From Castor canadensis (taxonomy: Eukaryota; Chordata; Mammalia; Rodentia; Castoridae): 64,000 nucleotides of DNA. Of this stretch, positions 1 through 11,200 are shown one piece after another (the first letter of the stretch is position 1; every line of letters starts with the position of its first letter). The stretch is from NCBI RefSeq assembly GCF_047511655.1, contig NC_133387.1, forward strand, positions 19,214,353 through 19,278,352, read 5' to 3'. The position numbers and the translations under genes were made by a program. Below the pieces are notes generated by a model, which ran no database searches, was not told where the DNA came from, and saw nothing but the letters and a program-made list of their open reading frames with translations.

Positions 1-839
1 GTTAGCTGGGCACCTCCTGGCTCATTCAAGTTGGCACATAAAATTAACCATCACAAGTGCACATAAATGGTTACTTTTTATGCTAATAACTTGTCAACCA
101 GCAAGAATTAAGAGTTCTATGTGATGCTTTAACTACTCTTTCATAGTAGAACTCAGGTGCTAAGAAGAGATATGGAATGATATAAGAGGTTCCCTGACCT
201 TCAGAAGTTCCTAGTCTAGTAAAGAAAAAGTAAGACCACGTGGAAAAATACAGGAGACTATGCAGTAGTGCCTTGTCTCCTGATATTATAAAGGATTGAC
301 TTAATTCCTCATGAGAGAATGTTCTAGGTAAGTGAAATTCACACTGCCAAGTGCCCAAATTTATGTTGACCACTTTTTGATTACAATCTTTCTAGAAGGC
401 TTTATGAGTTCCCTGGAAGTCATTGAATGTAAATTCACTTTTTTCCTTAGAGCCTTCAAAATTTCTGGGGAAAAGATGGATTCTTCCTCAGGGGAGCCAG
501 TGTGGGCTAGGTGATGGCACAGTTGAGTAGTCCAAATGCTAGTTGAACAGCTGGACCTAAAGAATGCCAAGTACCATGCTGGCATCAGACTGGAGAGATT
601 GTTCAGATGGAAATGGGAAAGACATGTTACACGTTTTACAGATGACTAAGCTGGGTGGGCTAGTTTATGTATGGTGACAGATTCAAAGTTGCCTGGGTGA
701 GACAATGGGCTGAAACTGACAGATGACGTTTAATAATGATAAATGTTAGCAGTTTATGTGAATAAACCCTTGGCTTTCAGCTAAGTACAGGCTCAGTATG
801 AGTCATCTATCAGTCTAATGTGACTGCCAAAATATGGAG

Positions 840-1060
840 CAGTTACCATATGTCAGGCTGTAAGCGGCATCATTTACACGTACTATACCATCTAATCTTC
901 TGTGAAGGAGCTATTATTTTTACCTTCGTTTTACTGAGGAGAAAACTGAAGTTCAGAAATTTCCACTAATTTACCCAGGGTTATACAGCTACTAAGTAGC
1001 AGAGCAAAGACTTAAATCCAGGATTATATGATTCTAAAACTTGCACTCTTGATTCCTGGA
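840..1060 (-). repeat. MIR remnant
   Basis: 'actgaggagaaaactgaagt' and 'gttatacagctactaagtag' match the MIR core, read antisense. Confidence 0.7.
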
Positions 1061-1361
1061 CAATATGTACCAAAATCTTTGTTGAATTAATAAAGGAGGC
1101 ATCCATAGCACCAAATTCTGGACAAAGAATTCATGCAGAGGTGGGTGGCCAGAATGTCAAAAATCTAGAACTCAAGCCCCATGAGAAAAGAAGAGATGAC
1201 TTAGGGGGTCATGATTTCTGACTTCTAACACTCAACATACCAAGACCAAAGAGTCAAAGTGCCATAAGGAGCACCCTACTCTGTGTAAAGGAAAATTCTG
1301 GAATGGGCTCCCATGTGTGCTTGTCATATTCTTGTCCTTGGAGTTCAAGCCAAAAGGCCAC

Positions 1362-1680
1362 ATCAGGCAGTGGCTCAGCCTGTAATTTTAGCTACCCCAG
1401 AGGCAGAGATTGGAAGATTGCAGTTCGAGGCCAGTTGGGCAGAGCATCATTGAGACCCCCTTTCAACCAATAAAAGCTGGGATGCCTATCATCCCAGCTA
1501 TGCGGGAGGTGTAAATTGGAGGATTTCAGTCCAGGTTGGGCCCAGCATAAACTCGAGACCCTAATTCAGAAAAATAACTAAAGTAAAAAAGTCTGGGAGT
1601 GTGGCTGAAGTAGAAGAGGGCCTGCCTAGCACAAGCGAAACCCTAAGTTCAAACCCTGCTATCAAACAAAAAAAGAAAAG
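1362..1680 (+). repeat. Composite tRNA-derived SINE
   Basis: It starts with the gcagtggctcagcctgtaat module, has two Alu-like 'cagctat..ggaggt' halves, and ends with the 'gcctgcctagcac...gttcaaaccctgct' tRNA-like unit and an A-rich tail. Confidence 0.8.
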
Positions 1681-2142
1681 TTACCACATCAGGGACACTA
1701 GAGGTGGCCTTTGTGCCTTAGGAGACGGGGTAGAATTCATGGTCCCTTTGACTTTGGGAGTCTGTGGTCTTGTGAGCATCCAGCCACTACTTCTCTCTGG
1801 TGGTACACAGAGCTTGGTCCTGGATTTTAGGTATGTTTTTCATTTTGACTCTATTGGAACTCTTATTACTATCATTAGATCTGCCTCAAGTCCTCTAAGC
1901 TCCTTTTCTTCATTGCTCAGTGTTCATAGCCTGGGTACAATGCCCAAGTCAATTCAGTTAGTTAAAATTTACAATCTATAAGAGAAGGGCATACAGTGAG
2001 CACCAGAGGGCTCTGGGCAGGAGGCAAGAAGTGTAGTTTGGATGTGCCACTCAGGAACAGTTCTCTAGGAAGCCCAAGCTCAGGAACTACTTCTAAAATT
2101 CTGTAGTAACTGCATGTGTTCTCTACTCTACCCTGTCCCTGT

Positions 2143-2144
<2 letters not shown>

Positions 2145-2183
<39 letters not shown>
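2145..2183. repeat. (AC)n microsatellite
   Basis: Uninterrupted CA dinucleotides following gtgcg. Confidence 0.97.
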
Positions 2184-2184
<1 letters not shown>

Positions 2185-3626
2185 TGGCTATCTCAGTGGC
2201 CCTGCACTGAGTCTCTTTCAGATTCTGGCTCTTGTCAGGGAAAGAGAGGTGCATAGGCAGCTCCCACTGGGATAACAAATGGTCTCTACAGCAAGTGATG
2301 CTTGAGTCTGATGTCATGAATCTGCTTCCCTGTTGGCTCCTGATCTTTCTGACACCCTGGATACCTGCCCATTGCCTAGACTCTGACTGTCTCTATTTGT
2401 TTAAAATTGGGGAGCACTTCATACTCCACTCTCAGCTCTGCCTTTCTGGCTTCTATTCCCATGGAGACTGAGCCTCCTTCTGTATGCAGGCCCTTTGGGG
2501 ATGTGGACTGCACCCACCTGCCTGAGTCCAGGCTGTCCATCACCCTAAGTCATCCAGACACAGCCCCAAGCTGAGCTGAATACCTGGATCTGTGTAGGAA
2601 CCTATAGATCTTATAGCCTTTTAAGGTCAAGTTTGGTGAGAGGAACTATTTTTGAGCCATTGATGAACCAAACCTTCACTGTGTTCTCAGAGTCCAGCCC
2701 TACCTTGGCCTCCCTATAATTGGGAGCTCTCATAGTCCCAGAAACTGGGACAGAATTGGGAGGTGGGTGTGAATCAAGGTCTCCAAGCCCACAAGCCCAT
2801 GTAGGGTACTTCCCCACGAAAAAAAAAAAAAAAAACAGCATTCCTGCACGCAGGAAAAGGCAGAGAGATGGCTTTGTTTCACTGTTTGGATATTAACTAC
2901 AGTGGAGCAATGAGGGTCCCCTGGCCTTGACAGGGCTTAGTTTAGTGCTAAGGGGGAGCCAGCACAGGCATCCCCTCCTGGGATCTAGGGGACTTCCCTG
3001 CAAAATTGTTCAGGTAAGCCAAATAAGCCTCAAATTAGGACCATTGCCACAGCCTTCCACTAGTCTCCCTAGGGACTCCAACACTCCTGCTTTTGAAGAG
3101 GCTCACCCAAAATTCACTGCAGCTCTGATGTGGACTATCCAATGCCACCAAAAGCCCACGTCAGGAGCATGGACAAAGTCACTTGCACACATCCTGCCAT
3201 TCTCTGGCTCAGAGTAGGGGGAGGATTCCTGCTGTATGATGGGCAAAAAGTAGTACAGGAAATGCAGACAGGGTCAGGACCAGGTTTGGAACAAAGTAGA
3301 ACTGAGCTCGAATCCACCATTGATGCTGGCAAGTTGTGAGCAAGTTCTGTGATCTCACATAACTGCCATTCACTCGAAGAATGACAGTGTTAGAAATACT
3401 TACCCTGAGAGATTCGTGAGGGTTTTAGACAAAAATATTTGGCATATAGGAAAGAATGAAGAGTTGGTCTGTCTCTGTCTCCCCTCTGTGGAGAAGGCAC
3501 CAGAGAGTATGAACTGTGCATTCTTTGTGAGAAAAACAGTGTGCAGAGGTTAATGTCCAGGTTTCATTCTCAAACATCTGGGAATAGAGCTACCAATTCC
3601 CCCTCTCATTTTAAAAAACTTAAAAA

Positions 3627-3800
3627 AAAAATATGGTAGTCCACACTTATTCATGGAGGATACATTCTAAGACCCCCAGTGGAGGGCTGAAACCATGGGT
3701 AGTGCTGAGCTCTATGTATATATATTTTTTCTTATATGCCCTAAAGCATTACCACATGGAACAAGAGTTAATCTGTCCCTCCATGTTTTATGCCCTGGTT
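3627..3800. mobile_element. Tigger-like DNA transposon fragment
   Basis: The run 'ggaggatacattctaagac' followed by 'ccagtggagggctgaaacc' and 'gagctctatgtatatatat' resembles the ends of pogo/Tigger-family fossils. Identification is from memory of the consensus. Confidence 0.5.
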
Positions 3801-5529
3801 CCTCCTTTCCATCTCTTGCACATTGGAGTTATTATTAAGTAAAATAAGGGTTGAATCTGTTAACTGAGATGACTAAGAAATGACTAACAGAGGGGTGGCA
3901 TATACAGAGTGAATACAGTGGGCAAGGAATGACTCATGTCCCAAGAAGAATAAAGAATGGGAGAGCATGAGATTTTATCAGGCAACTGAGAAGAGCACAC
4001 AATTTTAAACTTACGAATCGTTTATTTCTGGAAGTTTCCATTTAATATTTCCAACCACATTGGCCTTAGGTAACCAAAACTACAAAAAGCAAAACTGTAG
4101 CTAAAGGAAGACTTCTATGTTCAGTCAGCAATGAATAATTCTGTATCCAAGGAAATTAATGTTCTTTAAAGCTCATCACTAACTGAAGTCACCTGCAATT
4201 TTCTAACAAAGGACTAGTTAATTAATAGACCACATTCGCCAGCAAGAATGTTTGTTGCCTCTGAATCTAGGCCAAGTCAGAAAGCTCTTTTGAAGCAGCT
4301 ACCAATCACTTCAGAAGGCATGAAGGCATCTTTACCTTTTAGGTCTCCTTGTTCCTTCTGATGCTCTTCCTTCTCTTGTTCCCTTCACTTGTTTAGGCGG
4401 GCAGTTGATTCCTACCTGCAGTTGATTTTTTTTAAATTTCTTTGGTGGAAACATTTTATTAAGCATTTCCCATGGGGCAAGCAATTGTCTAAGAGTCCTC
4501 TGTACTATCTTACCCAAGGACCACATCATGGCAGACTAAATGAGCTACGAAGCTCTATCGTTGCCTCTTAAAATGTTGGTGTGATGAATACAAAGATCCA
4601 CTTGTGGGAGGACAGCCACAGTCTGACCTCCAGAGCCCAATCTCTTCACTGCACTCCTCTGCTATACCTTTCCATAGGGTCCATGAGCCTATCTTTTCTA
4701 AAATGCAATTTGAAAACACCTGTCCTCTCCAGGTTCTGGGACGTGGCATACTGGGAAAGACCACAGAGCAGAAAGGCAGTAAAAGCAATCAAAAGTGCCA
4801 ACCTCATGTCACAAAATCTATGCACCTTACCCCTGGAAGGAATACCTGTTTGGAACCTAATTTCTCTTTACAAATAACTCTAACAGGCTCTGTTATCTGA
4901 TTTCCCAAGTCAAAGAACATTTGTCACAGAATATTAGAAAGTGAGGAAAAGGCTGCTAATGGTGACAACAGAAAGTGGCACAGCCTAAGAATAAGACAGA
5001 AAAGCTGTAAAATGCAGACACGGGGCTCAGAATGACCAGCAGCCTGGACAACTAGCCAGATGTAGGAGCTGCTGAGACAAAGGTATGACCCAGGAGAGCT
5101 GGCACACGTCTGACAGAAGGCTAGGAGAATGCCTGGGCTCTGTTAATAAAGACAGAAAATAAGCAACACATTTTAGAAAACGAATAAGCTAATCCTCAAG
5201 AATCCTAGGACTCTGGTGTTCCCTGGGGGGTTCTGAATAAGGCAGGGTTTATTGTGAAAGAAAAATCAATGGGCTGGAAAACCAACAAACAACACCACTG
5301 AGCAGGATTTTAATTTACAAAAGTGAAAAGGCAGCCCTGTGGCTTTGCTCTCTGCATGAGCCCAGTCTGTGTGCTAATAGCCTCAGACCAGGTCAGCCTT
5401 TGTGCAGAGTACTTCATAACCAGAAGTCACTAGAAATCCTGGGTGTTGAGGCAGGCAATAATCTTTGCAGCAACTTTACAAGGTAAAACATTAAGGTTTT
5501 TGATTTTTGTTTTGTTTTGTTTTTCTTTT

Positions 5530-5640
5530 TAAGATAAAGAAAATGAAGGTCAGAGAGATTGAAAAATGTGATAACATGCCTAGGGTCACACAGCTGAGAT
5601 TTGACTGGTTCTGGAGTCCTCACTCTTCCCACTATGCTAC
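5530..5640 (-). repeat. MIR remnant
   Basis: 'agggtcacacagctgagatt' and neighbours match the MIR core antisense. Confidence 0.7.
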
Positions 5641-5929
5641 CTCTATAGTCACAAACTACATTCTGAGCCCCAGGGTATAAATGCATGGCAACAGTTACAA
5701 GACAGGAAAGCCTATGGATAGAACAAAGCCCACTAAACACCTAATGAGAAAATGGCAGCACAGAAGTCTCACTGACACGGCCTCACACTGGTCCTAGGCC
5801 TGGGCTTTTAGGGCCAGTGTCAGGATTGTGATTAGGAATGAAGATAAGAACTTGGTGCCAGCCCTTGCTGTCTGGTGACCAAGAAAATTCAAGTCCAAAC
5901 TGGTTTCCAGTTGACCTACCCTATATGGC

Positions 5930-6130
5930 ATGTTGTCTATAGACTTTGGATTCAGATGGACTTGGATTGATACCCTGCCTCAGCTGCACTGTGACCTTGG
6001 ACATGTGTCTTAACCTCCTTAAGTTTGCTTATCTGTAAAGGAAGACACTGGCAGTATCCACCTCTTAGCACTGATGTAGAGCTCAAAGGAAAAAGCAAAA
6101 GCAAAGATGCAAAATGCCAGACATGCAGAA
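5930..6130 (+). repeat. MIR remnant
   Basis: 'tgtgaccttggacatgtgtc' and 'ttaacctccttaag' match the MIR core. Confidence 0.7.
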
Positions 6131-7020
6131 GGTTCTCTGCCTGTGGGTTCCTTTCCCTTCCCATTAAGTGGAAGACAGTGCCTTCTAAAAAGCCATTATA
6201 GACAAGCTGGTGTGCTGGAATGACATGTGCCAAAGAGGCAGAAAAGTAAAGTTTATTGTCAGGCCCCTGGAAAAGTCAACCTGATCATAGTGACTCTTTG
6301 ACAACTTCTTAGGGAAGGTAAGTCATGGGACTGGTAAAGGGAGCGTCCCCACAAACTACTGTGTCTGTGTCTGCTATGGGGTTTCCTCCTCGGTAGATAG
6401 AGGAAGATAAAGCCCTGTTTGTGCTACAGAACTGCCTTCTGTTAGCCTGGGGAGGAAATAAGCCACTGAGAAACTCCTAGACCCCCTGCTCAGATGCAGC
6501 CCACAGGCATCCTACCACTAGGGAGCAGAATCCTCCCCCATGGCCACTGCAGCTCCCAGAGATACCTCCTCCTGTCCAGAGCAGGGGGCCTTCTCTGTCC
6601 TCAGGGAGCATTAGTGACCCTGGTCAGCAGCTGAGGAGTGAGCTTGGGGACAAGAACTAGGTTAACCAAAAGCACAGGGCTCTTCCTTCCAGGAAATAAA
6701 TGATCTCACAGACAGCAGATTTCCTTCTACACAAACCACCCAACCAAAGGTGATGAAATGTCCATGGAACAAGACAGAAAAGGGAGAGATAAAGCAGACT
6801 GCTTTCTTAATTATTATGACTGTGATATTATCAAAGCGTTACATTCACGAAGTTTAAATTGAATATTACTGGAAGGCTGATAATAAAAAGTGAAGTCTCA
6901 TTCTCCCTCCCCTCCACTAGCTCACACTCCCCAAGTCCCACCAATCTACCCTTACACTCAGTGACCTGTAACTCTTACCTGCTTCTCCTGGCATTAAGCT
7001 CTATGTTCCTATATGATATT

Positions 7021-7118
7021 CTTTTTTTTTTTTTAAATTTTGTGGTAGTGGGGTTTGAATGCAGGGCCTCACACTTGCTAGGAAGGTATTCTACCACTTG
7101 AGCCATTCCACCAAGCCC
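7021..7118 (-). repeat. tRNA-derived SINE, antisense
   Basis: A T-rich tail is followed by the reverse complement of the 'ctagcaagtgtgaggccctg..gttcaaa' unit and 'gagccattccaccaagcccc'. Confidence 0.85.
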
Positions 7119-7587
7119 CAATATTCTTATATTAATTCTTGAGTCATCACTTTGATTAGGCATTATCAGTTGACTTCCTGTTCTAGCAGATGAAGATTTT
7201 GTTCTCTTATCATCCCATGGAGGGATGGCCCTCCATCTTCCCAATTGGCTATATCACAGCTTTTGTTAATTCAGTAATCAAAATGTAACATAATGATTAC
7301 ACAAATATTGTTTACTTCAAAGGCCACATATTTTATGTTTAAATTTCCTGTTCAACTTTCTTTCCTGCAGTAAAAAAATGTTCTTGTTTTCTCACTTGAA
7401 GAGGAGCTTTGAGGTAGAAGTTAAACTTTTCTCTTTTCCTTTCAATTTCTAACAGTTCTCATGTATGTAACAAATATTCACTGAGTATCTACTCTTGTGT
7501 ATTATTCTGCTAAGTGTTAAGAGACATGGGAAGGAACCATAGTCCTTGGCCATTAGCACTTTAAAATTTAGTTAAAAGACAAGAGAA

Positions 7588-7670
7588 GGGCGGGAGGTGG
7601 CTCCAGTGGTACAGCCCCTGCCTGACATGTGTGAGGCCTTGAGTTCAAACCCTAGTACCACCAAAAAAAA
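7588..7670 (+). repeat. tRNA-derived SINE with target duplication
   Basis: ggtggctccagtggtacagc through aaccctagtaccacc plus an A tail. It is flanked by the direct repeat aaaagacaagaga on both sides. Confidence 0.9.
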
Positions 7671-7828
7671 AAGACAAGAGAGACATATAAAATAAGCAAA
7701 CTACAGTACACACGTGAAGGAGCAACAATTCAAGCGTTATCCCAAGTGCTCTGTGGTGTGCAGAATTAGTTCACAGCCACAAGAAATGTTCTGGAATGAG
7801 AAGCTAGAACCACAGGAAGGTTTTCTGG

Positions 7829-7860
7829 AGTGCACCAGGCCTGAAGTGCACCAGGCCTGC
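7829..7860. repeat. 16-bp tandem duplication
   Basis: AGTGCACCAGGCCTG followed by A or C, two adjacent copies differing only in the last base. Confidence 0.95.
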
Positions 7861-8160
7861 AGTCTAATCAGACTGTGCGGCCAGAGATGAAGACACAATG
7901 TTCCAAGAGAGGGAATCACATGAAGACGGCACATGAACCCCAGATGTATGCAACACCTTTTTAATGAGCCTGCGTCTCAATTTCCACACCATTAAAATGA
8001 GGAAAAGGGTTAAAACTGGTGCTATAGTTATGTAAGAGAAAATTCCTGTTCTTGGAAAATAAGCATTGATATATTTGACGATACCAAAGTGTATGTAGCT
8101 TGGCTCTGGTGCTGGGCCCTGGGTGGGAGAGGGTGACTGATCGCCCCGGCCTCCCCACAG

Positions 8161-8297
8161 GTAGCTGCCGAGTACTTCAAGAATACCACGCTGCTGCTGG
8201 CGGGCGTCATCTGCGTGGCGGCGGCAGTGGAGAAGTGGAACCTGCACAAGCGCATCGCCCTGCGGATGGTCTTGATGGCGGGGGCCAAGCCCGGCAT
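8161..8297 (+). CDS. SLC13A4: SLC13A4 coding exon (probably exon 3)
   Basis: The acceptor is cctccccacag and the donor AT|gtgagt. The exon begins in phase 0 with VAAEYFKNTTLLLAGV and contains the conserved VEKWNLHKRIALRM stretch. It ends two bases into a Met codon that exon 4 completes. Confidence 0.95.
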
Positions 8298-11200
8298 GTG
8301 AGTCCTGCTTGAGGTTCTGGGTGAGGTGAATCCCTCCGGCTCCCGGGACACTGCTGGGAAAGTGAGCCTGGGCCACAGCGGGACATTCACTTTAGCTCAT
8401 GGGGAGGACATAACACAGACCCATGGAGTTTGCACCTCACCCTCCACTGAGAGGTCCTATAGCCATGGAATATGGATTAGAAACAGGAACCCTGGTGTCA
8501 CTATCATCTAAAGAATTTACCTGACAACCTAGATTACAAAGCCAGCAGGCCACCACACCCAAGGGGCTCTTGTAACACAAGATGAGCCACTAAAAATGGT
8601 TCCCAACCTTTCTCCTGGGGGTCAGGGAACAGGCTGGACAAAGAGGTGGTTATCTTCTCTGTCACCATTTAAGGAGATGTGGATGTTTCGGTTTTTGTCA
8701 TCTCTTAACACCACAGACCCGTTAGGCACATTGTATTTGACCATGACCTCAGCTGTTTCCTCTTTTCACTCTACTGTCAAGAAAGTTCCATGGGAGAGAG
8801 TCCCATGGTCAGGAAATGTGTGGGTATGTCAGTATGAGCATCACTACTGCAGTACTGGTCCCTTTTCTTTGTCTTCCCTTTGGAAGCCTTTCTCCCTTAA
8901 TTCCAGTTCACCACCTTCTTTCTACATTTTGTGTAAGCCACCCTGAGTTCTTAGGGAGTCGGAGTAGAAATAAATCATACAGTTTAGTTTTCAACATGAG
9001 TCATTTACATGCATATAGTTTGTGCTTAAAAGTATGTACCTGTCTCCCAGATTGTCAAGTGCTCACTACAGCTTAACCTCCTCCTCCCCCAGCAATCATC
9101 TGTCCATGCTCAATCATACACACAATGGCATTTCCTCACATCTTATGGAAACTGTGGCTCTTGCAAATCTCTGTGTACTAGCTTTAAGAATTTCTGGGCT
9201 GGAGGCATGACTCAAGCAGTAGAGCACCTGCCTAGCAACTACAAATTCCTGAGTTCAAACTCCAGTACAAAAAAAAAGGAATTTTTATCCATTTGTGTTT
9301 CCACTTTTCCCTATTTACCTCTTCATTCAGTAAGTTTCCATCCTACGTGCTATGTGGCCACTGCATGTACAGGACAGACAAACTCATGTCACTGTTAGCC
9401 TAAAGAAAACACCATCAGGACTGGGCCCTACTCAGGCATAGTCCACATGACAAATGTATTGTCCCCAAGTTGTGCAAAGTCACCTAAAATAATAAACAGG
9501 GGTAGGCGTCATGTTGTCTTACCTTATGGAAACTAGAACCATGCCTGTACAGGTACACATTGCACAACATTTTCCAAGTCAAAGAGAAGTAATTTGAAGG
9601 TTATCTTTGCTGGTGTTTTTCTCCAGGCTTGACTGCTTTAGATACCAGCTGGAAAAGTGCACACAGTGACATGGGGCCACTTCTGTGATGTTGGGGCTAT
9701 ACTTTAATAATTTTGGTGGTAGAACAAGTAGTGAGCAGAACTGTGAACTCCAAACACTGATCTCTCTTTGCTCACTAACAATTTTGGTGACTTGCTGCAA
9801 AACAAGGAATGCAATGGCACTCATAGAATTGCTGCCTGCAAGGGCAGAAAAGAATCCCCTTATACACAGGAAACATACGTCACTGAGTTCCATGGAATGT
9901 CCACAGACATGAGCAATGAGTAAGTCCACACCCTGTGACCCTTCTACCAAAGCTATTCATTGCTTAAGTAAGAGCTTCTTCCTGGCTTAAGGTCACTAGT
10001 CCATGAAGTGCAATCCATTCATTAGACATTGACATTGATGATTACTCTGTGCCACACACTAGGAGTACAAGGCTGGATGACACCCTGTAGAACATAAAAA
10101 CTCAATTTGGTGGGTAAAGGCAAACCACACTTCTCAAGACCAGCACCATGGGGTTGGTTGGCAGGAGACCCCATAAGTGACCTGCAAGGTCCACCAGTGG
10201 CTCCTGGAATTCGGGCATTCCACTGATCCTCTTCCCCCAATGCTCCCTATCTTCTAGGCTGCTGCTGTGCTTCATGTGCTGCACCACGATGCTGTCCATG
10301 TGGCTCTCTAACACTTCCACCACTGCCATGGTAATGCCCATTGTGGAGGCCGTGCTGCAGGAGCTGGTCAGCGCTGAAGATGAGCAACTCATGGCGGGCG
10401 ACTCCAGTGCTGAAGAACCTGAGCCTACCAGTACAGCTTTCTGGAATTCATTTCCCCTTTGCTCTTCCAACCTCCTCCCTTGGGCTCTTCCAACCTCCTC
10501 CCTTGGTCCCCTGCCAGTCTTGTCTTGTGACACTGTCCTACCTAGTGTCCATCCCCATAATCTCCTCACCTATGCCCTTCCCTTCCTCTTCCCTCTCCCT
10601 TCTTTCTCATACCAAGCTCTAGTAACCTGAAGCTTCCCTGATCCCCACTCCAAGCTCCTTGCTCCTCCCTCACTTACAGGCATCCCCACTGCTCCTTGTC
10701 CCAGATGCTCAAGGGTTACTACAAAAATGCTGGGGCTTGTCTGCATCCACAAACCCTCCTATACTCTTCAGGCCAGAGAGTAAAGGAGTCATCATCCACC
10801 ACACTTCTCATCTGAGTCCCTGAACTACACCACCCACAGTGTTATTTCCAGTCTTATGTCTCACCTCTGTGTTTCTTTGCCATTGTAGGTCTTGATGTAA
10901 ACAACAGCCAACCCTCTCTGGAACTCATGTTTGTCAATGAAGAGTAAGTATGACTGCCCTCCCTCACAGAGCCTCTCAGGGTCCATTGGAGAAGTCAGGA
11001 GAGGTAGGACAAAAACCAGCTCTTTTAGATGTATGTCTCTATCCCTAGGAGCAACTTTCCCAAATCTTGAGGAAGAACCCCTTAATCTTAGAATTCTACA
11101 GTGATAAGAAAGAAGGGAAAGACTAACACTGAATCTGAGTGGACATAGGAATTGTCCATATAGCTACCAAGTACAATTTCATCTAAATTGATGTCCTTCT

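Larger units (their letters stand above)
1..8160 (+). other. SLC13A4 intron, left part (no exon found)
   Basis: It contains SINEs (1362-1680, 7021-7118, 7588-7670), MIR-like remnants, a Tigger-like fragment, an AC repeat and A-rich tails. I looked for the exon that should encode the VSEAVPLGAAALVPAFLYP region of SLC13A4 and did not find it. The exon is therefore inferred to lie upstream of the window. Confidence 0.6.

Noticed and set aside
1601-1981. 126-codon plus-strand open frame
   Set aside because: It starts inside a SINE (1362-1680) and its protein has no recognisable domain. There is no conserved gene context.
2123-2317. Cys-Val repeat protein
   Set aside because: It is a translation of the (AC)n microsatellite.
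7588-7670. Possible tRNA gene (and similar units throughout)
   Set aside because: A- and B-box-like sequences are present, but there is an A tail and target duplications, and many copies. These are tRNA-derived SINEs.
1-8160. SLC13A4 exons 1-2
   Set aside because: I searched for codons of the conserved VSEAVPLGAA and FFGVLRSNE stretches with splice sites and found none. They are presumed to lie outside the window.
7864-8376. Minus-strand 170-codon open frame
   Set aside because: It is the shadow of the GC-rich SLC13A4 exon at 8161-8297 on the opposite strand.
10274-10630. Extension of SLC13A4 exon 4 to 10630
   Set aside because: Translation after 10430 loses similarity to the family, while splicing at 10430 continues it exactly. 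It is kept only as a possible intron-retention variant.
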